Assembly (NCBI RefSeq): GCF_003185915.1
Contig: NZ_QHLZ01000017.1
Span: 1 to 60,438, forward strand
From: Arthrobacter psychrochitiniphilus
GTDB taxonomy: Bacteria; Actinomycetota; Actinomycetes; Actinomycetales; Micrococcaceae
Length of the DNA stretch: 60,438 nucleotides
Direction: 5' to 3'
Below, piece by piece: positions 35,684 through 43,447 of the stretch. Below the pieces are notes generated by a model. The model did not search any database, was not told where the DNA came from, and was given only the letters and a program-made list of their open reading frames with translations. Every line of letters begins with the position of its first letter. The stretch's first letter is position 1. The translations under genes and the position numbers were made by a program.

Positions 35684-37210
35684 TCATTGACGACCTGAAG
35701 GGGCCGGTTCATCCGGTCCTTGATCCAACCGGAATGGCGGATACTCGTCCCGGAGCAGGAGAACATAAGTGGCGACGCGGTAGATCCAGCGGTTGATTCC
35801 CATGATCAGGTCAAAGAGTGCCCGCTGGTAGCGGCCGGTGAACAGGAGCATGACGGCGGCGATAAGCACCAGAATGCCGAGCAGGGAGAACCCGACGGCA
35901 CGGAGGTAGTCCGATGACCAGGTGTCCTCGGAGAGATTCGCCATCGACCACGCCGCACCGCTGAATATGGCAACTATGAGCAGGTGCGGGAGCGCCAACA
36001 GCCACCATTTGACCAGGACCAGTCCGTGGGAGAGCTGTTGGGGATAGTCGACCTGGAAATCGGCAGGGTAGTCGGCTGACGCGAGGGTGAATGGCGGATA
36101 CTTGTCTGTGGCCAGGGCCGAGTACGCGTAGAAAGTCACCCGCCAGTTCCAGCGCAGGACACCGACGCTGAAATTGAAGAGAGAGTGCGGGTAACGGCCG
36201 GTAAAGAGGATGGCAACCCCGGCAATGATCGTTGTGATCGAAACGGCGAACCACAGAAAGAACAAAACAACGAAGTGGGGTATTGCCAGGAGCCATTTAA
36301 CCAGCCACAGCCCACGGGAAAGCTGCGGGTCCAGTAGTCCGGACAGGCTTGACGGATAGCGTGTCCCGGTGACAATCCCCGCCGGTGCCACGCCGTCGTC
36401 CTTCCCCATTTCCAAGGGCTCATCGCTGGACATGCGCCCAGAGTTATCCGATTCCCGGGCCTGGCGCCCCGGCTTTCCCGCACCGGACGAGGAGAGTCCC
36501 CTGCCCAGGCCCATGGCACCTATGACGATCAATCCCGCCCCGATGATCAGCAGTATGGCTCCGCCAATCAATAAGGCGGGTGTGAGTGCTGCAAACAACT
36601 CGGAGTGGTATCCGGCCTGCATGTTCACAGTGACACCGGGGCTGGCATTAGAGTTCATCACCACTACGACCCAGTCACCACTGCGCAGGTCCATGGTAAT
36701 TTGTTGTGTGCCGGGCCCGGAAGCAGATACGGCCCAAAAACTCTGCTCCGCAGGTGGCGCTGGTACCGCCGATCCTGGCGCATCGCGGTAGCTCACTCGA
36801 AACGGTGAAGTTTGGATGCCGACGACTTCGGTTGCATGCACGCCGTTGAGATAGCTGTCCACCTCAGTCTTTGGGCCAATGCCAATGAACACCTGGCCAC
36901 CTGGTGCGGTGGATGCGGCGTCAAGCCGGATGCTGCCAAGGTCGAAGGGCAGCTTGTCGACCCCGAGCTGGGCCGGGAGGGACTCGAGGGCGTAGGAATT
37001 GGTGGCAAACCCACGCACAGGGGAGGTGAAGTAGCCGTCAGATCCCTGCTGGGAAGCCACCACAGCTGAGGCCACTCCACTGATGATTCCGCCAACACCG
37101 AGCAGGGCAAGCAGCGTACCGATCACCAGCGCAACAACGGCGCCTGCCCCTCCTCGACGAACATAGCCTGAGGACGGGTTTTCGCTGTCTACAACCGAAT
37201 TGCCAGTCAT
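35684..37210 (-). CDS. DUF4389 domain membrane protein
   Basis: The 508-residue protein has a membrane helix near residue 25, then an exported domain of ~170 residues with SFWAVSASGPGTQQITMDLR and a second helix near residue 215. Two tandem DUF4389 modules follow (about 270-380 and 385-495). Each shows LVKWLLAIPHFVVLFFLWFA-like helices and the FTGRYPHSLFNFSVGVLRWN-like block, repeated as FTGRYQRALFDLIMGINRWI. The function of DUF4389 is unknown. The ATG at 37210 is chosen because similarity begins there; the open frame to 37420 is not protein-like. Confidence 0.82.
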   Translation of the reverse strand: MTGNSVVDSENPSSGYVRRGGAGAVVALVIGTLLALLGVGGIISGVASAVVASQQGSDGYFTSPVRGFATNSYALESLPAQLGVDKLPFDLGSIRLDAASTAPGGQVFIGIGPKTEVDSYLNGVHATEVVGIQTSPFRVSYRDAPGSAVPAPPAEQSFWAVSASGPGTQQITMDLRSGDWVVVVMNSNASPGVTVNMQAGYHSELFAALTPALLIGGAILLIIGAGLIVIGAMGLGRGLSSSGAGKPGRQARESDNSGRMSSDEPLEMGKDDGVAPAGIVTGTRYPSSLSGLLDPQLSRGLWLVKWLLAIPHFVVLFFLWFAVSITTIIAGVAILFTGRYPHSLFNFSVGVLRWNWRVTFYAYSALATDKYPPFTLASADYPADFQVDYPQQLSHGLVLVKWWLLALPHLLIVAIFSGAAWSMANLSEDTWSSDYLRAVGFSLLGILVLIAAVMLLFTGRYQRALFDLIMGINRWIYRVATYVLLLRDEYPPFRLDQGPDEPAPSGRQ

Positions 37211-37909
37211 GTCATTACACCGCTTTCGTTGCTCACCACTATGCGGTGCCCGATGTGGCATCTCTAGAGTCAAAGGTCCCCATAGGTCCGATCGCTTCAC
37301 GGATCCCGCCGCGGCTCTTGTTTCATGCCTATTGGCGGCTTTGTCCTCTGGTGGCACAGTCAGCATTTCTGATGCTCTCGATGGCCGGGAGGTTCGAGGG
37401 GGAGGACACCGAACGATCAAGGCAGTTCCCTCCAGTTGGCACTGGCCCAGTGATGGCCCGTATTGACACGGATAGGCCCTATCAGGCGCTGCCTATTCTC
37501 CTTTTCATCCGTTTCCTCATCTCGTTACAACCTCATCTGCGCATCGCTGCGACCATGAGTGCCAGAGCAGTCTCTGCCTCGCTAACCATCACACAGTGGG
37601 CTGAAAAACTTTCGCACTCCAAACCGGAATTGCTAAGGTCAACGCCTCCTGCAACACCTCATGAGAAGGGAGTCACTGGCTCCAGTAGCAGGAATTCATC
37701 CGTTCCGTACTGCTGGCACCACGGACGCGCTACAGATCCGCAAACGTTCGTCAAATTCTTGGTTTCAACCATCGCACCGATCAACTTTCCTGCCAGTGAG
37801 AAGTCACCACACGCAAACGACATGGCGGCCGACAACCATGAGTGGTCTTTCATCCTGACAGCCGCTAGCTCGCCATAACAGTGCGTTTGGTCCTCGCGTC
37901 CGTGAACGT
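37211..37909. other. Intergenic, no gene seen
   Basis: About 700 bases between divergent units. Open frames exist on both strands (for example 37246-37878), but they lack ribosome binding sites and recognisable features. Confidence 0.35.
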
Positions 37910-37981
37910 CACGAGGGACCTTCGCCTCTACCGGGACGTCCCTCGTGTGCCTGTACTGGGAGTAAGGTTCCCTGCCTTACT
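37910..37981 (+). promoter_or_regulatory. Paired palindromes upstream of the peptide/CPBP/ABC cluster
   Basis: Two inverted repeats lie 40-110 bp before the first gene. CACGAGGGAC (37910-37919) pairs with GTCCCTCGTG (37938-37947) across 18 nt, and AGTAAGG (37961-37967) pairs with CCTTACT across 7 nt. Spacing and symmetry suit operators for a dimeric regulator or an RNA leader structure. No T-tract follows, so a terminator is unlikely. Confidence 0.45.
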
Positions 37982-38021
37982 AAGGCGAAGCACGCAGCAC
38001 ACCGAAGAAAGGCCGCGAGCC

Positions 38022-38144
38022 ATGAGAAGCGACACAGCTAGCAGTCCATTCATCGAAATCGGCGCAGAACCCCAGCACCGACGGGCAGTCGAGGTTGAAA
38101 CAAACCACATTGGGGTCAACGCGGGGAACCGTGATTTACCGTGA
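38022..38144 (+). CDS. 40-residue peptide, candidate precursor of the cluster
   Basis: This small gene is preceded by GAAAGG about 10 nt before ATG 38022. The product is hydrophilic and Cys-free, begins MRSDTASSPFIEIGAEP and ends GVNAGNRDLP. It has no signal peptide. Its TGA overlaps the GTG start of the next gene (GTGA), and a CPBP protease and ABC exporter follow on the same strand. This order is what one expects for a peptide that is processed and exported, but no known bacteriocin family is recognised. It may instead be a leader peptide that controls the genes behind it. Confidence 0.42.
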   Translation: MRSDTASSPFIEIGAEPQHRRAVEVETNHIGVNAGNRDLP

Positions 38145-38335
38145 GGACCTTACTGCCACGCCTAAAAACCCCCGTGCGGATCATGGCGTTCATTGTCGCT
38201 GTTGTGTGCGGTACGGCCGTCGTCATAGTGGTTGCCCACTGGATTACAAGTTCTTGGGCGGTCGGTACTACTGCCGGTGTAATCGCGGGTGTATTGTCTG
38301 CATCCTTGTACCCGTTGCTCTTTCGGAAGCATTGA
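38141..38335 (+). CDS. Small two-helix membrane protein
   Basis: The 64-residue protein has two hydrophobic helices (IMAFIVAVVCGTAVVIVVA and VGTTAGVIAGVLSASLYPLL) and a basic N-terminus. GTG 38141 overlaps the stop of the 40-residue frame by 4 nt. In peptide-antibiotic loci such proteins are often immunity factors; this role is inference. The next gene, a CPBP protease, starts 61 bp downstream. Confidence 0.5.
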   Translation: MRTLLPRLKTPVRIMAFIVAVVCGTAVVIVVAHWITSSWAVGTTAGVIAGVLSASLYPLLFRKH

Positions 38336-38396
38336 TTGCTCCGAAGCTGCAGTCCCTGAATCGGCCTGGGAACCCATCGCTTATGACAGGAGTCAC

Positions 38397-39146
38397 ATGC
38401 GCAAGCTGCAGGACACCAAACCCATCGGGCATGCTCTGATCTGGATTGCGATCTACATTGTCGCGGTCAACATCGGGGAATCGGTCGGGGAACAACTCAG
38501 CTTCCCAGGGTTCACAAGCCTCCTGCTCATTATCCTGTTGATCGTGCTCGTCTTCTACCTACGCGCAGGTGGTCGGCTCGCGTTCTACGGTGTTCGTTCT
38601 ATGCAGCCCGGGACAATGCCACTCACGCTTTTCTATATTCCTCTCTTCGCGATCACCTTTCTGCAATACGCCAAGGGATTCCCATCCCACCTTGATCTGC
38701 AAGCCCTCGTCTTCGCGATTCTCCTGGTGGCGGCCGTCGGATTCATCGAGGAGCTCCTGTTCCGCGGCTACCTGCTCCAGGGACTACGAACGCGCGGCAA
38801 CCTCACTCGCGCGATCATCATCTCGGGTGTTACCTTCGGTCTCGGCCACATCGTCAACCTCCTGCGCGGGTACTCCCCCACTGAACAGGCCTTGCAGATA
38901 ATAGCTGCAGTACTCATCGGAATTGCCCTGGCCTACTGCGCGGTGCTCACCGGCAGCATCATGCCTGGAGTTGTCTTCCACGTGTTGTTCAACCTCAGCG
39001 GCACGATTACCGCACACTCTGTGCTGTGGGACTCCGTAACGGTGGGGATCATCTCGCTTGTCCTGATCCCCTACATCCTGTTGTTGCGGAATCGCCTCAC
39101 CAAGGCTGGGGCTGCTATCACAGCCATCCCGGCTCGGATGGGCTGA
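38397..39146 (+). CDS. CPBP family intramembrane glutamic protease (second copy)
   Basis: The 249-residue protein has about six to eight helices. CPBP motifs are GFIEELLFRGYLLQGL (EExxxR, Glu pair 118-119, Arg 123), FGLGHIVNLL and HVLFNLSGT, giving the expected Glu/His catalytic set. The ATG at 38397 has AGGAG 5 nt upstream; the frame is open from 38289 but that part is shared with the previous gene in another frame. It is followed by an ABC exporter pair, an order seen in peptide toxin maturation and immunity loci. Confidence 0.87.
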   Translation: MRKLQDTKPIGHALIWIAIYIVAVNIGESVGEQLSFPGFTSLLLIILLIVLVFYLRAGGRLAFYGVRSMQPGTMPLTLFYIPLFAITFLQYAKGFPSHLDLQALVFAILLVAAVGFIEELLFRGYLLQGLRTRGNLTRAIIISGVTFGLGHIVNLLRGYSPTEQALQIIAAVLIGIALAYCAVLTGSIMPGVVFHVLFNLSGTITAHSVLWDSVTVGIISLVLIPYILLLRNRLTKAGAAITAIPARMG

Positions 39147-39308
39147 TGATGCGCCAACACCGAACAGCGCCTGCCACCGGTTGGTGGCTGGATCGCAAAC
39201 CCGTCCACGAGAACCAAGACCTTAGCGTCGGAGACCTCCACTCACAGGAATGCCATCGACAAGACCCGTGGATGGGACAGACACCACTACAGCAGAACGG
39301 GGTGAACC

Positions 39309-40235
39309 ATGGAAGCGCTCGTACACATTGACAGCTTCAGAATGGTCTTCGGGGACAACACAGTTATCAGCGATTTGTCCTTCGATGTCCGGCGGGGTGA
39401 GACCTTCGGGTTCCTGGGCAGCAACGGTTCCGGCAAGACAACGACGGTTCGTGCACTGCTAGGCATTTATCGGCCCACCGCCGGCATACTGCACATCAAC
39501 GGCAAACCGTTCAGCCCCGAGGACGGCAGCCGTCTGGGCTACCTGCCTGAGGAACGCGGCCTATACAAAAAAGAACCGGTCATCGAGATCATGACGTACT
39601 TCGGTCGACTCAAGGGAATGGGCCGGGCCGCGGCGAAGGCCTGGTCCCTTAACTATCTTGAACGTGTGGCTCTCGCGGGCAAGGCCAAGATACAGCTGGA
39701 CAAACTCTCCGGCGGGCAGCAGCAAAAGATTCAACTCGGCGTCACGATCATGAATGATCCGGAATTGTTGATTCTGGATGAACCAACGAAGGGCTTTGAC
39801 CCGGTCAACCGTCGATTGTTGATGGATATCATCGCCGATCAGAAGAAGGCAGGGGCTACCGTTGTCATGATCACTCACCAGATGGAGGAAGTCGAACGGC
39901 TTTGTGATCGCGTGCTTTTGCTTAAGAACGGCACGGCGGAGGCCTACGGCACTATTGATGAGGTCCAGAATCGGTACGGTGGAAGAATTGTGCGTCTCAA
40001 ATATTCAGGCCGGATCCCTAAGTCCCCGCACTACTCCGTGACGCTGGAAGAAAACAATTATGCGGAGCTAACGCTGGCCGAGGAAATTGATGAGGCCCTG
40101 ATTTTGCGTGAGTTGTTCGACGCCGGGGTGAAGGTTCGCGGCTTCACCGTCACCAAGGTTTCCCTGGACGATATCTTTTTGGAAGTCTACGGGGACCAGA
40201 ACGTGGCATACCACCGCGAGATGGCGGGGGTCTGA
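39309..40235 (+). CDS. ABC transporter ATPase, NatA-like
   Basis: The 308-residue ATPase has Walker A GSNGSGKTTTVR, Q-loop near LGYLPEERGLY, signature LSGGQQQKIQLGVTI, Walker B LLILDEPTKGFDP and H-loop MITHQM. The PEERGLY and KGFDP variants and the ~85-residue C-terminal extension are characteristic of the NatA/ABC-2 group. Its partner permease starts 4 bp after its stop. NatAB exports sodium in Bacillus, while relatives export peptides or give immunity; the CPBP and small genes upstream favour the latter. Confidence 0.88.
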   Translation: MEALVHIDSFRMVFGDNTVISDLSFDVRRGETFGFLGSNGSGKTTTVRALLGIYRPTAGILHINGKPFSPEDGSRLGYLPEERGLYKKEPVIEIMTYFGRLKGMGRAAAKAWSLNYLERVALAGKAKIQLDKLSGGQQQKIQLGVTIMNDPELLILDEPTKGFDPVNRRLLMDIIADQKKAGATVVMITHQMEEVERLCDRVLLLKNGTAEAYGTIDEVQNRYGGRIVRLKYSGRIPKSPHYSVTLEENNYAELTLAEEIDEALILRELFDAGVKVRGFTVTKVSLDDIFLEVYGDQNVAYHREMAGV

Positions 40236-40239
40236 GACC

Positions 40240-41463
40240 ATGGCACAGCACAACTTAGGCACGGTGATCTCCTTTGAGTTCTTCCGAACCATCACCAGGA
40301 GACGGTTCTGGCTCGGAACCTTGGCGTTCCCGGCTGCCATAGCAGTCATTCTTGTGTTGACGGTCATCAGCAATATCACTACGAACAGCACCGCCGATGC
40401 GCAAAAGAGTGCCCAATTCAGCATCGCCTACACAGATGACTCCGGTCTCATCACGGACCAGGCCGCCGCCATGTTTGGTGCACACCTGGTTAGCGATCGC
40501 CAGCAGGGCATTGACGGGGTCAAGGAGGGAACGACTGATGCCTACTTCGCATTCCCCGCGGATACGGCCACTGAGACCGTGCAGGTCTATGCCGCCGATC
40601 AGGGGATCTTTGAGAACGGGAAATACTCCGCCGTCGCACAGGAAATGATCAGCCAGTCCGTGCTGCAGAAGATCGGTTCATCACAGCTGGCCACAATGGC
40701 GCAACACGCCGCGACGATCAACGTCACGACCTTTCAGGGTGCCACCGAGGCTGGCGGGCTCAATTCCGCCATCGCCCCGTTGCTGTTCATGCTGGTGTTC
40801 TATGGGCTCATCATGCTGCTGGCAGGACAGATGGTGAATTCGACGCTGGAGGAGAAGGAAAACCGTGTCACGGAAATGATCCTCACGACGTTGAAACCAA
40901 CCACCCTGATTACCGGAAAAGTCATCACCTTGTTCATGATCGGACTGCTGCAGGCGCTCGTCTTCGCCTTGCCAGTCGTCATCGGGTATGTGTTTTTCCG
41001 GGACGCACTGAACCTTCCCGCTTTGGATTTATCGCATCTGGAATTTGATCCGGTGCGCATGATCGCGGGGTTCTTGATCCTGCTCGGCGGATTCTCTCTC
41101 TACACCACCACCCTAGTTGCCGTGGGGGCAGCGATGCCCACCGCGAAAGAGGCTGGCAGTTTCATAGGGGTCATGATGGCACTGATCTTCGTGCCGTTCT
41201 ATGTCGTCGGCCTGGTCGTCTCGGATCCGCATGCAGTCATCGTGGAGATCTTCACCTACTTCCCCTTCACCGCGCCGACCACTGCTCTCCTTCGCAACGG
41301 ACTCGGCACGCTGGGGATCATTGAGTCCATCATCGTCATCGCCATCTTGTTCATTTGCGCAGCAGCCATGCTCCGGCTCGCAGTCAGCCTCTTCCAATAC
41401 GGGTCTATCTCATACACAAAAAAGGTTCCGCTGAGATCCATACTGTCCCGAAAAGGCGGGTAG
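40240..41463 (+). CDS. ABC-2 type permease, NatB-like
   Basis: The 407-residue permease has one N-terminal helix (about 22-44), a ~150-residue extracytoplasmic domain and five or six C-terminal helices, the NatB arrangement. The motif NSTLEEKENRVTEMILTTLK marks the coupling helix next to the membrane. It is directly coupled to the ATPase gene. It ends in a basic tail (KKVPLRSILSRK). Confidence 0.87.
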   Translation: MAQHNLGTVISFEFFRTITRRRFWLGTLAFPAAIAVILVLTVISNITTNSTADAQKSAQFSIAYTDDSGLITDQAAAMFGAHLVSDRQQGIDGVKEGTTDAYFAFPADTATETVQVYAADQGIFENGKYSAVAQEMISQSVLQKIGSSQLATMAQHAATINVTTFQGATEAGGLNSAIAPLLFMLVFYGLIMLLAGQMVNSTLEEKENRVTEMILTTLKPTTLITGKVITLFMIGLLQALVFALPVVIGYVFFRDALNLPALDLSHLEFDPVRMIAGFLILLGGFSLYTTTLVAVGAAMPTAKEAGSFIGVMMALIFVPFYVVGLVVSDPHAVIVEIFTYFPFTAPTTALLRNGLGTLGIIESIIVIAILFICAAAMLRLAVSLFQYGSISYTKKVPLRSILSRKGG

Positions 41464-41639
41464 GTGTCCCGATGCGTGGCTCAACCCCACCTTCTCGCTG
41501 AAGCATCGCATCCGCTATTGCAATGGGACACCTCTGAGCCGCCCCTGACGAAGCTGAACTGTGCTGCCGTGCATTCAACACAGAAGCACTCCGCAGACCG
41601 CCCTCAGTCAGGTCGCCTGAGACCGGGAATGTTGCGCCT

Positions 41640-41890
41640 CACAGTGGCTGACGGCGGGTAGTCTCCTTGCCTGACGCAGTGGCCTGGCCAGCCGGCATAA
41701 CGTCAAAGGACGCCTTGGGAAGGGCCAACCCGATACGGCCGGGGATCTATTTAATGTGTTTTCAATGAGCTATACCAGAAAGACGCATCTAGAGGCCACT
41801 CCCCCACAACTAAGCCGCAGGTCAACGGCACCAGACCACCCTCTATGGGCAATTCAAACCGACGACCGTTGCGTTCGAACACCAAAGCCA
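41640..41890. repeat. Island-end repeat, copy 1 (pairs with 50225-50480)
   Basis: Shared landmarks with 50225-50480 are TGACGGCGG, ATAACGTC(A/G)AAGGACGCC, TTGGGAAGG/TCGGGAAGG, GATACGG, GGCCGGGGA, TTTAATGTG/TTTAATGAG, CACTCCCCCACA, AAGCCGCAGGTCA and ACCGACGACCGTTGCG. Order and orientation are the same. A shorter relative is at 28000-28120. It sits immediately before a strong terminator and two tRNA-like att copies. Confidence 0.7.
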
Positions 41891-41898
41891 CTTAAACG

Positions 41899-41934
41899 CG
41901 CAGTGACGGGGCGGAAACCGTCCCCGTCACTGCG
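41899..41934 (+). terminator. Strong GC-rich hairpin terminator
   Basis: A 16-pair stem with one bulged T: CGCAGTGACGGGG plus CGG at 41899-41914 pairs with CCG plus CCCCGTCACTGCG at 41918-41934 around AAA. It is followed by AAAAAC, so classic T-run termination would be on the minus strand; on the plus strand it is a strong stem only. It precedes an att-like copy, as the hairpins at 24201 and 28420 do. Confidence 0.6.
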
Positions 41935-41967
41935 AAAAACCTTGTAAATCCGGGCCTTCCGGCCTGA

Positions 41968-41997
41968 AATTCTCTGTCGGGTTCGAACCGATGACCA
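41968..41997 (-). other. tRNA 3'-end-like attachment site, copy 3 (diverged)
   Basis: The minus strand contains GGTCATCGGTTCGAACCCGACAG in part: T-stem ATCGG, loop TTCGAAC, stem CCGAC with one mispair, and a degenerate acceptor. The context GTAAATCCGGGC(C/T)TTC is shared with copy 1 at 24245. It is the most decayed copy and lies ~120 bp from copy 4. Confidence 0.55.
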
Positions 41998-42090
41998 TTG
42001 CATTCTATGCGGTCATTGCCCCTGTAAACTGGCCAATTCGCGGCCAAAACGCCCATCATTGCGGGCTGTTGGCAACTACTGACCACCAAT

Positions 42091-42128
42091 GGGCCTCCTA
42101 TGGGATTCGAACCCATGACCCCCGCTGT
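42091..42128 (-). other. tRNA 3'-end-like attachment site, copy 4
   Basis: Minus strand: T-stem ATGGG, loop TTCGAAT, stem CCCAT, then AGGAGGC and CC. Flanking TGTCGACGCGATC and the following ~140 bases (GGTACTGAATACTC, AATTTAATGAGTATTTAATG) match copy 2 and its flank at 28508-28650. As in the other copies, the 5' half of a tRNA is missing. Confidence 0.7.
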
Positions 42129-42439
42129 CGACGCGATCGACCAAATCGATTTGTCAAAACCCATTCCTGACCTTTGTTGCCGCGACAGGAGCATGACAAT
42201 ACATGGTACTGAATACTCACCGATTGTCACCCAATTTAATGAGTATTTAATGAGTCGGTAGTATCCCGCCGCTGCTGTCAATGGACACCATCTTCACCGC
42301 CGAAAAATCACGACTCACTGCCAACAACCTGAGCCTCAAGATGGAGATGACTAGAGCCGTCACAGTCAGCGTTCTTTCGTAGTTTTAGTTGGATCCACAA
42401 TGCGAACGAATAGGGTGAATACCTCGCTGGGAGCCGCGC
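42129..42439. other. Att-distal repeat and spacer
   Basis: This holds the paired TTTAATGAG elements at 42235-42256, shared with 28616-28640 and 50340-50360 and possibly binding sites for an excisionase or integrase arm domain. The remainder shows no gene. Confidence 0.45.
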
Positions 42440-42960
42440 CTAGTTGCGGAAAATTGGGATGCCTTTCGTAATCCTTAGATAGATGACGGGTTTCGGTGGA
42501 CATTTACGAGAGCACCCATCTCGGCCGGGCGCGGGTGCCATCATTACGTCACAGATCGGACCCGCGTCGCGCACCTTCCCCAGTAGGTTTCCAACCTTGT
42601 TACGCTTCTGTCCCTCGTCCAGGGCAGCGCTCAGCTGCGACAGCAACAACCCATCAGTATCGGCACGGCTCGCTGCTCCGAATTTCTCCAGATAGTCTCG
42701 AACCTGCTTGACGTAAAACGTGCCATCTTAGCCACGGCTACGGATGTTCTCCGCGCGGGTCCCGGCAGCGTCTGCGACTACTGCGGCAACTCAGCCTCAT
42801 CGGCCGTCAACCAAGGATAGGACCTCTGCATGCTCGGCCAGGGCCACGCCAGAGCTCCTGCCCGTCACCATTTGAGCCACAGGATCAACGAAGCCGACTG
42901 CCACGGCCCGCTCGGCGGCCACAACTAGCATTTCCTGTTTCGCGATATCTCGGTTAAAGT
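42440..42960 (-). pseudogene. Decayed gene of unknown family
   Basis: One frame gives protein-like blocks (MLVVAAERAVAVGFVDPVAQ, TRAENIRS, TFYVKQVRDYLEKFGAASRA, LLLSQLSAALDEGQKRNKVG) interrupted by stops at about 42727 and 42770-42778, with local frame slippage near ADEAELPQ. The C-terminal part resembles winged-helix ends that finish some AAA/Schlafen-like proteins, but I cannot name the family. The region lies between the att array and the Fur-type box. Confidence 0.5.
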
Positions 42961-42964
42961 CATT

Positions 42965-42983
42965 TGATAATGATTCTCATTAA
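42965..42983. promoter_or_regulatory. Fur-family operator-like palindrome, left
   Basis: TGATAATGATTCTCATTA is close to the Fur consensus GATAATGATAATCATTATC, with two mismatches in the right half. It is 480 bp before the ABC exporter pair and 240 bp before the small Cys/His frame. A better copy is at 50001-50019 before the importer operon. Fur (iron) or Zur (zinc) could be the ligand-binding regulator. Confidence 0.6.
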
Positions 42984-43221
42984 AGATGAAGCCCCGTTGT
43001 TTCCGGGACACCAACACCAAAAAAGTGTCCACGGACGACCCCCCTGAAAAGCACCGGGGTACTGGCCGAAGTTAATGAAACCGAAGAGTTGGCCCACCTG
43101 TCGCCGCCCCCTCGAACGCACTGGTCGGAAACTCGTTCGACTAACTTTTCCAACGCTGCGGCGGAAGCCAGGGATCCGCCCCACAACAGTGCGCCCGGAA
43201 CCAAGACGAGGAGAAGTACCC

Positions 43222-43386
43222 ATGCGCAGCGGGGCACCCGGCGCTTTCGGGCTTAGCGAGCGCGCGACTGTGCGTCCCTGCAAGGGCAAATTTTGCGCGT
43301 TGACACTGCCGTCGACGAACCAGCACCCATGTGCGACACCCTTGAACGCGCAGTTCAGGCAACATTGCAAAACCCTCCACCCATAG
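43222..43386 (+). CDS. Candidate small Cys/His-containing peptide
   Basis: The 54-residue frame from ATG 43222 has a good ribosome binding site, AGGAGAAG 5-6 nt upstream. The product has four Cys and three His, concentrated in the C-terminal half (RPCKGKFCALTLPSTNQHPC, then QHCKTLHP), a composition that could bind metal. It lies between the Fur-type box and the ABC exporter pair. No family is recognised, and an opposite-strand frame competes, so it may be chance. Confidence 0.35.
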   Translation: MRSGAPGAFGLSERATVRPCKGKFCALTLPSTNQHPCATPLNAQFRQHCKTLHP

Positions 43387-43447
43387 GACGGGCCCACCAC
43401 GCTGCATGCGCTCGGATTTCGGGCGCCCAGATCAGAAGGAAACACCC

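Noticed and set aside
37246..37878. Plus-strand 210-codon frame
   Set aside because: It lacks family similarity, a ribosome binding site and protein-like composition.
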